NCBI RefSeq assembly: GCF_963082655.1
Contig: NC_081553.1
Location: 23,944,776-24,008,775, forward strand
Direction of reading: 5' to 3'
DNA length: 64,000 bases
DNA from: Stomoxys calcitrans
Taxonomy: Eukaryota; Arthropoda; Insecta; Diptera; Muscidae
Every line of letters starts with the position of its first letter. The first letter of the stretch is position 1. Below are positions 12,502 to 23,429 of the stretch, piece after piece. The position numbers and the translations under genes were made by a program. A model generated the notes under the pieces. The model ran no database searches. It was not told where the DNA came from and saw only the letters and a program-made list of their open reading frames with translations.

Positions 12502-12594
12502 CTTAACTCCAATGTGTACTGGCGAGAAATCACTATGTATCTTTGGAATTATGGATAATGACATAGGAAGGGGACACGACATCATGGTCGCCAC
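12502..12594 (-). CDS. Candidate internal exon (93 nt) of an unidentified minus-strand gene
   Basis: Read on the minus strand, a pyrimidine-rich tract ending TTTCTTTCAG precedes the exon. A TACTAAT branch-point-like motif lies about 20 nt further upstream. The exon ends AAG|GTAAGTACC, a consensus donor. It is exactly 31 codons; only the frame starting at its first base is open, while the other two hit stops. The peptide begins VATMMSCPLP and ends SPVHIGVK. I recognise no domain or family. Its length is a multiple of three, so it could be a phase-0 cassette exon. It lies in a non-repeat island between an old SINE and the next SINE. It could still be a chance arrangement: both splice sites are strong, but the exon is short and unsupported by homology. 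Confidence 0.5.
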
Positions 12595-13680
12595 CTGAAA
12601 GAAATTAAAAATTAGTAAATGAGAGAAAAAACATAAATTGTGTCTATATGAAAATTAAAGGAACACTAGGGTGGTCTACGAAAAAGTTGTGCAAATGGTA
12701 AAAAGACCAATCATTCTAATGAAGTTTGAAGAGCTTTTGCAAGATCTCCGTAATATACCAGGCGTTACATTGATGGTAGTCAGATACCTACTGAACGAAA
12801 ATTTTTTTACGAATTTTATATAGGGTTGTCCACAATAAGCTGAATTAAAGCCCTATAGGCTTCCCACTAAAAGATTTTTACATTTTAAATTTTTTAATTT
12901 TTACATCTGTTATGGCACCCGAGTCGTACACCCATAGAAACAATTAAACGCGGCCTTGTCTAATTGATCCCATTAGTTCGTAAAAGTTTATCAACAAACA
13001 GATGTTTCCAGATCAATCACAAACATTTATATATCAACAAAAGATTTTTCTAAACGAAACGTTCGAAATTGTCTCCAGGTGTTGCACATTTTGACAACAT
13101 ACAGTGTACAGTTTTCAAAATGAATGCGAAAAGGCATTTGTTAACAATCATCCCATGGTTGCTTAAAAACGCCTACCACATTGCACCACAGATGTCTATG
13201 TACCTACAATGTCCTAAAAAGTCATTGAAACTTAAGGTTGGTATGATTTTCACATCGGTTGGTGCATGAACTTGACAACGCTCGTTCACAAAATAATTCC
13301 CAATACTCCCATGGCAGTATTGACCCTATGGATTACTTCATCGGCAAGGGCTGCAACACACTGCTACAATAACAACAACAACAAAATCATTCCCCTTACG
13401 TAGTCAATATTTTCAACAACGCCTGTTTACGATAATGACACAATTGGAGCATTATTTTGCAATGCCTTTTTTTACTAGTAGCTCTATCTATTTTGTTTTA
13501 CTAGTATATCTATTGTGGATTTTTGCAAGATATTGAATTTAAGTATTTTTATGAGGTTTATATGGGGATTTTTTCATTGGTAAAGGCTATGAATCTATCT
13601 GGACAATATTGAACGGGGTGATCCTTGGGAACCCACCAGCATGGATATTGCTAAAAAAAAATTCACAACATGAACTTAAC
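12595..13680. other. Non-repeat stretch upstream (minus strand) of the candidate exon
   Basis: Nothing coding recognised. Near 13350-13388 the sequence ctgctacaataacaacaaca resembles the CAA tail of a retroposon, but no body or target duplication was identified. Confidence 0.4.
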
Positions 13681-14005
13681 TGGAGGACACCGTAGTGCAG
13701 AGGTTAGCATGTCTGCCTCTCACGCTGAACGCCTGGGTTCAAATCCTGGCAGGAACATCAAAAAATTTTTCCGCGGTAGTTATTCCCTCCTATTTCTGGC
13801 GACATTTGTAAGGTACTTTGCCATGTAAAAACTTCTCTCCAAAGAGGTGTGGCTCTGCGGCACGCCGTTCGGACTCGGCTATAAAAAGGAGGTCCCTTAT
13901 CATTGAGCTAAAAATCGAATCGGACAGCAGTCACTGATTTGTGAGAAGTTTACCCCAGTTCTTTAGTGGAATGTTCATGAGCAAATTTGCAATTTGAAAG
14001 GCATT
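13681..14005 (+). mobile_element. tRNA-derived SINE, near full length
   Basis: Has both promoter boxes: A-box-like tagtgcagaggttagcatg and B-box-like GGTTCAAATCC. The complete body follows and ends ggaatgttcatgagcaaa ttgcaattt. RNA polymerase III transcription of such heads is known for the class; activity of this copy is unknown. A HINE-like element starts 32 bp downstream. Confidence 0.85.
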
Positions 14006-14036
14006 GTTGCACTTTGTGTTCCAAACGAAGGCAAAA

Positions 14037-15498
14037 ACAAGTAAAAGTGTGCTAAGTTTGGGCGGGCCGAATCTTATATACCCTCCACAATGGATCGCAT
14101 TTGTCAAGTTCTTTGGCAGATATCTCTTTATAGACAAACAATTGATAATAGATAAGAATTGCTATGCCGTTTCAGCTATACCAAGTTATGAACCGATTGG
14201 GGCCCATACATGGTTTAGCTGTTGGGGACCAAAGTAGAATTCATTGTGTAAAATTTCAGCCAAATACGATAAAAATTACGCCCTTTAGGGCTCAAGAATA
14301 AAATTGTGAGATCTGTTAATATGGGAGCTATATCAGGATATTGACCGATTCAATTCATATATAACACGACATGTATGTTAAAGGTCATACAAGAAGTCGT
14401 TGTGCAAAATATTTGGTAAGAATTGCTCCCTCGAGAGGCTCAAGAAGTATAATCGGTAGATCGGTTTATATGGAAGCTATATTAGGTTATGAACCGATTA
14501 GAACCACACTTTGCGCAGTTGTTAGAATCCAGAACAAAACACTTCATGCTAAATTTTAACAAAATCGGACAATATTTGCGCCCTCTATCGGCTCATGAAG
14601 TCAAAAGCCGGATTCCGGCAAAGCATTTGGTGGTAAAACCAAAACACTGTATACAAAATTTCAGCCAAATCGGATAGCAAATGCGCCCTCTAGTGGCTCA
14701 AGAAGTCATGATCCGACATCGGTTTATATGGAAGCTATATCAGGTTATGAATAGATTTAAAGCATACTTGGTGCAGTTATGTGGTAAAACCACAACACTT
14801 TGGTAAAAATAAAAAATTCAGCCTTCTAGCGGCTCAAGAAGTCGAAAGCCGAAATCGTTTTATAAGGGAGCTATATCAGGTTGTGCATGGAATTCAGCCA
14901 TACTTGGTACAGCTGTTGGTGATCTTCATGCAAAATTTCAGGCAAATTGTTAAATTGCGCTCTTTAGCGGCTCAAGAAGTCAAGATCCAAAATCGGTTTA
15001 TATGGCAGCTATATCAGGTTGTGAACCGGTGGTTAAACCATGCAAAATTTCATGCAAGAAATCAAGATCCGAGATCGGTTCATAAGGGAGCTATATTAGG
15101 TTATAAGACGATTTGGACCATACTTAGCAGAGTTTTTGGAAGTCAATATAAAGCACTTGGTGCAAAATTTCAAGCAAATCGGATAAGAATTGAGCCCTCT
15201 AGAGGCTTAAAAAGTCAAAATGCGAAACCGGTTTATAAGGCATCTATACCAAAACATGGACCGATTTGGCCCATTTACAATACCAACCGCCCTCCACTAA
15301 AAAGAAGTATTAATGCAAAATTTCCAACCCCTAGCTTAATTCCTTCGAAAGTTAGAGGGCTTTCGACAGAAAGCCAGACGGACGGACGGAAAAGGCTTAG
15401 TTGACTAAGAATGTCAAGATGATCAAGAATAAGTATTTCAATGTGTTACAAAGGGAATGACGAAATTAGTTTACCCCTATCATATGGTGGAGGGTATA
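14037..15498 (-). mobile_element. HINE-like element, family I, both ends present
   Basis: In its own (minus) orientation the 5' end is the TATACCCTCCACCATATG block at 15498. The core is gacattcttagtcaactaag-like and decayed, with a 'ccgtccgtctggc' remnant. About eight monomers follow, then the GC-rich hairpin 'gtttgggcgggccgaa' with aagtaaaagtgtg at 14037. The 207-codon plus-strand frame inside (14781-15404) is a translation of diverged monomers, not a gene. Confidence 0.8.
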
Positions 15499-15519
15499 AC
15501 AAACCAGAAAAAATTGAGG

Positions 15520-15888
15520 CTTGTAGGCGCCGTAGAAGACTTTTCGCGTGATCGGTTTATATGGTAGCTATATCAGATAAATAGACCGATTTGGATTATA
15601 ATTCCCATTGATGTTGGAAGTCGTAAAATAACACTACTTGCAAAACTTCAGCCAATTCGGAAAACAATTGCGGCTTCTAGTGGCTCTAGAAATCAAATCG
15701 AAGAACCACTCCATATAGGAAATATATCCAAATCTGAATCGATATGGCCTATAAACAATCACCAACGACCAATATCAAAAAGAAGTATCGATGCAAAATT
15801 TAAAGCGGATATATTTATTCGTTCGACAGCTATAGTGATTTCAGATTTCAGACTGACGCATGGAGCGTGTAGCGTATGGATAAAAAAA
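15520..15888 (-). mobile_element. Degenerate HINE-like fragment
   Basis: Contains two diverged family I monomers ('gatcggtttatatggtagctatatcag', 'cttcagccaattcgg', 'attgcggcttctagtggctc') and a remnant of the terminal block near 15800-15860. Both ends are lost. It abuts the element ending at 15498. Confidence 0.55.
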
Positions 15889-17387
15889 GCTTCAAAGTTG
15901 GCAGCACTGACACACATTCGAAATAATCAGATATCAACACAACAAACAAAAAAAATTATCTTAATTTTAAATAAATGTTTTTCGTAGTGCATAAATGTAA
16001 TTTTATTAAAATCATAATCAATTTTGCCATTCTAGAACGTATATTCATTGAATAAATATTTTGGGTTCTTCATCTTTTAGTTCTGTCATTCACCTTGAAT
16101 GATGACACCATATATTTTAAATAAACGATAAGAATAGCCGCTTAGCCAAACGGGAATAGCATTTTTCTCCATACAAACTAAGCGAGCAAATCCGCTTAAT
16201 AGCAAAAACACACCTAACGTCTTCCCCATGATCATCAAAATCAATCACATCGTCTAAACTCCCCACAATCCTTCTCACAGCACACTGAGCCATCTGATTT
16301 CTTTTATCGTAATTATTATGAATCATAATTTCGAGACTAAACAAAACAAAACCTCCCACCAAAAGGCTCTCCTCAAAGACAATAGAGAGTCAAAAAGAGC
16401 AAAAGATATGCAGAGAGTAAGATTTTTTAAGATACATAACGGTGTGAGATTGTTTGGAGAATAAAGCAAACACTGATTAATTTATTTCCACGCGCTCTGG
16501 CGATGAGATCATGCGCAAAATAAACGAAGGAAGGAAATGAGAAGTTAACAACAAAAAAGACGCGCAAAACAAATAAGAAGCAGAAACAGCGAGCCCAGCA
16601 TTAAGGCTGACAGCAAGCAAACGAGCGGCAACTAAAGTTAAACAAAACAAACAGAGACAAACGTCGTTTGCTTTGCACAAAAAATGAAACGAAAAGAAAA
16701 CAACAAACACAACAAAACCGGAGGCAAAAACAAATGGATAATAAAAAAAAAATTAACCACAAAATTCAAGCACGGTGTAAACAGATGCCGCCGCCGCCAC
16801 CAACAACAACAACAACGATCACAACAACATTAGCAGGTATGTATGTATGAAAATTTGTTTGCCGACCATTGATGATCATGATGACGAATAAGAAGCAGCA
16901 GCATTGGTTAGAAAAAAAAACCACACTCACACCCAACCGAAACCCGTCTGACCAGATAACAGCTGCTGTGCTTCTGCCGGCCGGTAGTATGACAACAACA
17001 ACAACGATCACCCTTGCCGCTAACGATCGTTTGACATTCGCAGTGTCGTATTACATCAATTACACGCAAATAACAACAGAGAGTAAACGAAAAATGATGT
17101 AGACAATGACGACGATGATGATGATGATGATGACGAAGAAGAAGAAAACGGAAAATGATGAAGCAACAAGCTGTCTAACCACAAACGAATGTAAACAATG
17201 GCACGAGGGTCGCTAAAAGAGTTGCAAATAAATCGATCGATAAGGAATTTCGAGGGTAGAATTCTTAGAGGTTTGTTTGAAGGTATGGAAAATAAAAAAT
17301 TCATGTCATTCGGCAAGGAGTATGAAATGTTAAAGATAACGCAAATTGAGTATTTTTTGTTAGTTTGTCACGTAAAAATTCACATTT
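15889..17387. other. Unique A-rich stretch with trinucleotide repeats, no gene seen
   Basis: Contains CCG and CAA/ACA tracts at about 16786-16830 and a GAT/GAA tract at about 17107-17152. Frames across these tracts give homopolymeric Pro/Thr, Ser or Val runs and are not convincing exons. Confidence 0.5.
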
Positions 17388-17662
17388 TGCCCATGAACAG
17401 GGGCAAACTTCTCACATATCAATGAGTGCAGTCCGATTTAAGTTTTAAGCTCAATGATAAGGGGCCTCCTTTTTATAGCCGAGTCCGAACGGAGTGCCGC
17501 AGTGCGACACCTCTTTGGAGAAAAGCTTTACATGGCATAGTAGCTCACAAATGTTGCCAGTATTAGGAGGGGAAAACTAGCGCTGAACATTTTTTTCTGA
17601 TGGTCTCGTCAGGATTCAGCGTTATAGGCGGACATGATAACCTCGGCGCTACGGTGGCCTCA
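17388..17662 (-). mobile_element. tRNA-derived SINE copy
   Basis: Reverse complement of the whole SINE: cccatgaacaggggcaaact at the 3' end, tatagccgagtccgaacgg, and the A-box complement cggacatgataacctcggcgctac at the other end. A small deletion removes part of the B box region. Confidence 0.85.
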
Positions 17663-19737
17663 AGTACACACAACAAAATGACTAAATCGATTTTCTTGAA
17701 ATTACTACATATGGTGTAGAATGGTACGGAAGAAAAAATAGGTCTGTTCGAGTACTTTTCCAGTAAACATTTGCGGTAGAGTAAAAACAGCTGTTACTCT
17801 CTTTTGCCATTTATTTGAATTAAACAGCTGTTCAATGCTGCAAATTATAGCTGGGAAACGCTCAAGAAAAACTTTGCAAGCTCTTAATTACCAAATTCTC
17901 ATAAATTTGTTCTTTCTCACGCACTCTTCCACTATCTTCAGCTTGTAAATAAAGTACGCGAACGACTTCCAGTAAAAATTTGTGCGAATTTGCAGAAATT
18001 GTTGAACACCCGACCACACTTAAAATTTTAATATCGAAAGATGGGGAGAATCCTCATCATCACAAAAACACCAACCAAATTGAAAAGTGGACCGATCAAG
18101 ATAACAGTGGGCTCAAATGAAAGGTATTTAAGAGTTAAATATGAAATTTATATGAAAATTTGGGACCAGGTATTGGGAAGGCCGAACCAACTCAAAAACC
18201 ACCAAAGGAAAAAATAGGCAAATAGGAATGATATGGGACTCAAAAGAAAGTTTTTTTGAGAAGGGAATACGAATATGATATAAAAATTTGGCATTACGTA
18301 TCTGGGGACCGCCAATCCCCAAAAATCCTCCCTTCCTCAAAAGTTGCCAATAACAGTGAAGAATTCCGATCGGGGTAATGTTGTTGGATATAGATAAAAT
18401 ATTTGGTCTACAAATTCGAAACCACGTGTAAGGGACCCCACGAACCAAAAAAAAAAAACCTCCAAGATAACTATGGACTCAGATAAATTTGCCTTTTAGC
18501 AGAATACGAAACTCATATAAATATTAGGCATCTGGGAAATATCTGGAAAGCTACCCGAAAAAAAAACAAAAAGAACATCTAGGTTGTCCATGACTGTATG
18601 TAACTCAAATCAGAGGTCTTTTGATGAAGTATAAGAACTTCATAACCACATTTTCTCCCTTTAATGTGGTTATGAAGTTATGTTAGTTAGTTATGGCTTA
18701 AATGTAAAAAACTCTTTAACGAACATGCAGGCCTTTGGGAGTAACTATGAATCGGATTTTCTAATTCGGGGGCAAGTATCTAGGGACGCGCTCTAAAATT
18801 CCTTTAAAGGACATGCAGGCCGGTCGGGACAATAGTGGACCTAATTTAAAGAACTTTGAGAATAAAGAACGAATCATTTATCCAAATTTGGTGCAAGGAT
18901 TATTCAAGACGAGTCTGAGTGACTTTAATACTATGGTATGGGATATGGTACTCATAATATACACATATTGGAATAGAAATTGAATGAATGTAGATCCGAG
19001 CAGTACCCATGGACCTGGGCACAAACTTCATAATATATAGAATAAAAATTTTTTTATTTGTTTATACCTATTTTAGGATGTAGAGAAACAACGCGAGCCA
19101 GCTAGTCGAAGAAAATTTTCTATAAAGAATTTTGTATAGCAAAAAAAAAAAATAGTTTGTTTTATACTAAAACTAATTGGCCCGGTGTGCTCCTTTTGAG
19201 TTGGTGCAAATTTGCTATACATGTCCATTTGGGGCATAATTTTGGTGTGGGGCGACCCTTCTGGGAATAGATCTCAATTTTGTATATAAGATTCTTATTC
19301 TACTCCCATATACCATTTCTTTGAGTCCCATATTGTCCCGTTCGGTGTACATGTCCAGTTGGGGCATAATTTTGGGCGACACGCCTGGGAATAGACCCAA
19401 TTGTTTATATAAGGTCTCAATCTACTCTCAAGTACCTTTTGTTTGAATCCCGATCAGCCTACATGTCCGTTTGGGAGTGGTATTATCTTTCATTTGATAC
19501 CCATGTGGCCTCAATCGATATACATTTAATTTTTGGGCGGTTCTTTAGGTGGGGCGGGCCAACGTCACTTGGGGTCAAATTGTTATACCAAGTTCGTACT
19601 TTATTCTAAAATACCTTCCATTTGTCCCAATCGGTAAACATGTCCATTTGGGTGGGTTTTGGATAGGGCGTCTCCCACCGTTGTTTGACCCCAAAGGTTT
19701 TATACCAATTTCATGTTTTTAGGTTACCACAAGGGAG
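17663..19737. repeat. ~131-bp monomer array, block 2, decayed
   Basis: Recurring phrases on the plus strand are 'gggctcaaatgaaaggtattt', 'gggactcaaaagaaag' and 'gaatatgatataaaaatttgg'. In the right half the same monomer appears reversed ('ttgagtcccatattgtccc', 'tacatgtccatttggggcat'), so the two halves are inverted relative to each other around 19.0-19.2 kb. Includes about 340 bp near 17.68-18.0 kb without clear units. Confidence 0.6.
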
Positions 19738-19816
19738 GATGACATCATAGCGCAGATGTAAGCATTTCAGCCTATGACGCTGAACGCCTTGGTTCGAATC
19801 CTGATCAGAACGAACC
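19738..19816 (+). mobile_element. SINE head fragment
   Basis: Complete tRNA-like head only: A-box-like tagcgcagatgtaagcattt and B-box GGTTCGAATCC, ending agaacg. It directly abuts the broken 3' end of the Jockey-like LINE. Confidence 0.75.
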
Positions 19817-20470
19817 AACTATGATCAGACCGGAAGCCGGACTGTCTTTCTGACAACAGGAACTCTTGGTGAAGATATACCAACATCTGTGCATGAAGAA
19901 TTTTCTCGAAAACCTTAGAGAGATAGCATAGAATTGATATCGGCCGATAATTAACGTTGGATTTGGGAATGGGGATAATCTTTGCATGCTTCCAAATAAT
20001 AGCATACACACTGGAGCTCAAAATTGAATTAAACAGGTATGTAAAGTACAAATAGACATGCAGGAGATATGGTATGTAAAGTACAGGTATGTAAAGTACA
20101 AATAGACATGCAGGAGTACAAATAGACATGTAGGAGATATGGAAGTAACATTTGTACAAATTTCGAATCAACTCCGTTCAATTACATTTGACTTAACACG
20201 GACAAAACTCGCATAAAGTTCCACATGGCTAACACATCTAAACTCAAAAGCTCTACGGGCATCAAAAACGAAAGCCGGCCCAATCATTATCACTGTAAAA
20301 TTGCGTGTTTGTTTGTATATCGGGTATGCTTACCAAGGTCCTGTTGAGTTCATCTAGATTCCGCATGGTATCGAGTGTTTGACTTGGATTTACCCACTAC
20401 GATGTCATGTATCACCTTCCACTTACTCTTCGAGCCCAGTGCGCAATCATATCTTGAAGAATAATACTCC
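19817..20470 (-). pseudogene. Jockey-like LINE ORF2, linker and partial reverse transcriptase
   Basis: Continues the ORF2 relic at 20768-21979 after a SINE insertion. On the minus strand it reads KMEYYSSRYDCALGS, then FEFRCVSHVELYASFVRV, then WKHAKIIPIPKS-NYRPISIL and LSERQSGFRS, which are conserved N-terminal reverse-transcriptase motifs of Jockey-type elements. The catalytic YADD region and everything downstream are gone, replaced by the SINE head at 19816. A local duplication of a ~30-bp unit (gtatgtaaagtacaaataga, three partial copies at about 20037-20140) and frame changes disable it. Confidence 0.8.
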
Positions 20471-20474
20471 ATTT

Positions 20475-20767
20475 TAGCCGCATTAGCGCAGTCCGCCTAT
20501 GACCCTGAACGCCTGGGTTCGAATCCTGGGTTCAGAAAAAAATTCAGCGATGGTTTTCCCCTCTTAATGCTGGCGACATTTGTGAGGTACTATGCCATGT
20601 AAAACATTTCTCCAAAGAGGTGTCGCACTGAGGCACGCCGCTCGGACTCGGCTATAAAATAGAAGGTCCCTTATCATTGAGCTTAAACTTGAATGGGACT
20701 GCACTCATTGATTTGTGAGAAGTTTGCCCCAATTCCTTAATGGAATGTTCATGGGCAAAATTGGCAA
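20475..20767 (+). mobile_element. tRNA-derived SINE inserted in the LINE
   Basis: Full SINE: head with gcattagcgcagtccgc and GGTTCGAATCC, body with aggcacgccgctcggact, end ggaatgttcatgggcaaa. It splits the LINE reading frame between ...VNSFIA and AKMEYY..., so it inserted after that LINE. Confidence 0.85.
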
Positions 20768-21979
20768 TTTGCAATAAAACTGTTAACTTTCCTCCCGGCT
20801 TCATGGAATTCTTCTTTCAGCTCTGGAGACTTGAAACGCTTCCATCTACTGTAAGCCAAGTCCCTATCACCGATAAGCGCCTTGATTCTTGAATTGAACC
20901 ATGGCTTTGTTTTGGCCGAAGTCCTTTTAATCCGTATTGGAACTGTTGCATCATAGAGACGTAAAATGTTATCCATCATGAAATATGTCTGCTGATTGAC
21001 AGTTAAAAGTGTGAATTTGTCATCCCAGTTCACCTGGTAGACAATACCAACTAAATGTTCATAATTCAAATGACCATAGTCACGATAAGATATGTCCTCC
21101 TCTTCCTCTAGCAAATCAAAATCGTAGGCGAGATAAATCAGATCATGCTTTGAGAAACATGGAACAGAAATATGATATCTTCAAAGAATTATTGACAAAG
21201 AACAAATCTAAGAGTGTATTGACGGTTGATGTGAAATGTATGGAGTTTGTATTATTGGTGAAGAAATGGGCCTAGTGTCAACATAGCATCAGTCAGAGTG
21301 TTACGGACTCCAGTACAACCTGAAGCCCATGTATATCAATCGTATTATTCGGACGGTAGATACAACCAACTAAAACTTTCTCACGATTTGATGAAAGATC
21401 AACAAACGAAAGATCTATCTGATCCCCGAATTCCGACTTTAAAAGAATTCTAGGTTTCTTCTGACATAACACTGGCAACACCACCTCCGCGACTTCCCCT
21501 GTCAGATCTGAACGCAGTATATCCATTTTAGTTGACGATACTGTCAGCAATGTTTCCGAGAGGCATATCATATCAATGCCTGATCCTTCAAAAAATATAT
21601 CTAAATTCATCTATCTTCCTTACCAGACTTTGAGAATTTATGTATTGGATTGCCCAAAAAGTAAGTGCGGATTTTTTAAAAGAAAGTAAATGCATTTTTA
21701 ATAAAACTTAGAATGAACTTTAATCAAATATACTTTTTTACACTTTTTTTTTTAAAGCAAGCTAAAAGTAGCAGCTGATAACTGACAGAAGAAAGAATGC
21801 AATTACAGAGTCACAAGTTGTGAAAAAATTTGTCAACGCCGACTATATGAAAAATCCGCAATTACTTATTGGGCAACCCAATAGCATATCTTTAAACCAT
21901 TTCTTTGCCTAGCCAATATTCGAACCAAGTTTTTTGTTCCGTCTTTGGAATTTGTATTAACATTACCAATTTGCATCAT
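20768..21979 (-). pseudogene. Jockey-like LINE ORF2, start and endonuclease domain
   Basis: A plausible ORF2 start lies at 21979 (in-frame TAA just upstream). It reads MMQIGNVNTNSKD, then NGLKICYINSQSLVRKIDEF after removing the MITE at 21645-21881, then IDMICLSETLL, LVGCIYRPNNT, HDLIYLAYDFDLLEEEED and TKPWFNSRIKALIGDRDLA. This order (apurinic-type endonuclease, then linker to the reverse transcriptase) is that of ORF2 in Jockey-clade non-LTR retrotransposons, whose product nicks target DNA and primes reverse transcription. Frameshifts and a gap between SETLL and the YRPNNT block make it non-functional. No ORF1 was recognised upstream. Confidence 0.8.
21645..21881 (+). mobile_element. Mariner-type MITE, copy 2
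   Basis: Ends TTGGATTGCCCAAAAAGT and ...GGGCAACCCAA, with flanking TA at 21643-21644 and 21882-21883. Removing element plus one TA restores the LINE frame (ICYINSQ), which proves insertion at a TA inside the endonuclease-coding sequence. Confidence 0.92.
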
Positions 21980-21989
21980 TTATCAATGC

Positions 21990-22110
21990 TAAAAAAAAGG
22001 ATATTCTGCCATGGTAAAACTCCTCTACCAAGTGGTGTTGCTAAGCGGCACGCCGTTCGGCCTCAGCATAAAAATAGGAAAGGAATGTTCATGGGAAATT
22101 TGGTAGTACT
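21990..22110 (+). mobile_element. Internally deleted SINE fragment
   Basis: Has the middle block (ctgccatggtaaaactcctc, cggcacgccgttcggcctc, cataaaaatagg) fused directly to the 3' block aaggaatgttcatgggaaa. The ~80 bp normally between them are missing, as is the tRNA head. Confidence 0.6.
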
Positions 22111-23290
22111 CCTGCCACCTAGAAGTACTCCTACCGCCTGCATAGCAGGTAGGTTCAAATTGTTTCTCAGTTAGGGTCCGTAGTAGGTCAATTAATATGG
22201 TCACCCACAGGAGTGCTACTAAAACGCCCGCTTATGATCCACTATTTAATTTATTTTCAAAATTTCCTAGAATTAAAATTTGGCCCAAATGTTCTTTAGA
22301 AAATAAATTTTTAATTATTTAATAAAGAAAAAACTAAAATTTTTTAAGGTTTTAAATTTTCATCACCATATGCCACAACCGCTTAATGTTACCCTCGTAC
22401 TCAACCACCATGGCAAACATGATTTCGAGTTACACGCTTACAATGAATGACCTTGTGACGAATGGAAACCATACACATACACCATAGACATAATACCTAC
22501 CAAATATGGATAATTCAGAAATCATAAAAGGGAAATCACACAAAACCCCAGTAAAGAAGCAATCCCAACAAGGGACAAACGAATGAATAACCGATATTTG
22601 TGAGAAACCCAAACAGGATAGCAGAAATATCCAATCAGAAGTATCCTTCAAAAACAAAAAAATAGAAAATGCTAAAGGAACCACAAAAGGGCAGTCAAAG
22701 GGCCACAAAGGTAGTTTAGAAACGAACATAAGTCACAATATGGCGACAACACAGAGATATTGGCCATAACTAAGGGACCGCACACACACACACACACACA
22801 TGCACAGCGCTTAAAGTCATGTTCTGTCAGCAACCATAATCACTTGCACTTAAGAGCTTAGGACAAAAACAGCAACAATCCTCACACACAAACACATCGA
22901 AGGAAGAAGGCTACACATACATTGCTAAGTAGCGCATAGAGGCGTACTATGGTGTATGGTGCAAGTTAGAAAATGCTTGTAACCCGGGCCTAAACCTAAA
23001 TCCCCACAAGACTGCAACAAAGTCCCTTCTACCATAGCTGGATGATGATGATGACGACGATGATGCTAGAAAAGCGTTTCTCATATGGATATGTGGAAAT
23101 GTTGAAAGTGTGAGTATGTGTCCAGTTGATGTTTAGGGTCATTTGCTGCCTTGATGCCAATATTAGCAAACTGCACTTGGCGAAATTTCATTCCTTTCTT
23201 TATAAACGATTAGTTCAAGGTTTTTATTGAAATTAAGTTCAAGCATTGGTGTTGAGAGAAAAGCTTTAATATCGAAATTTAGAATCATTT
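22111..23290. other. Unique non-coding stretch
   Basis: Contains (CA)n at about 22783-22802 and a GAT/GAC tract near 23041-23063. A 99-codon minus-strand frame (22430-22729) has no recognised features or splice context. Confidence 0.45.
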
Positions 23291-23360
23291 AACGAGGCAG
23301 TGGAAACCTATGGTTTGCCCACTGACCTGCTTATGGTCAGAGACAGCATACTGCTGCAGA
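23291..23360 (+). repeat. LINE reverse-transcriptase fragment A
   Basis: In frame it reads NEAVETYGLPTDLLMVRDS. That is a diverged form of the NKAAGADGLPAELF motif found near the reverse-transcriptase start in the LINE relics at 24.8 and 63.2 kb. It is 53/69 identical, without gaps, to 25080-25148. The two fragments flank the minus-strand LINE. Confidence 0.6.
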
Positions 23361-23429
23361 AAAGGTTAAGTTAAAGAACGGGTACTGATAGAAAAGCTTG
23401 AAAATTTACTTTACTTTTACTTTAATTGG

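Noticed and set aside
13700..13760. tRNA gene
   Set aside because: A- and B-box-like motifs are present, but the same head recurs with a constant non-tRNA body in many copies, so it is a SINE head. Applies to all common SINE copies.
14781..15404. 207-codon plus-strand open frame
   Set aside because: It lies entirely in the family I monomer array; the peptide repeats the same phrase every ~50 residues and the identical DNA recurs in other arrays. Same for 33448-34026 and 51839-52375.
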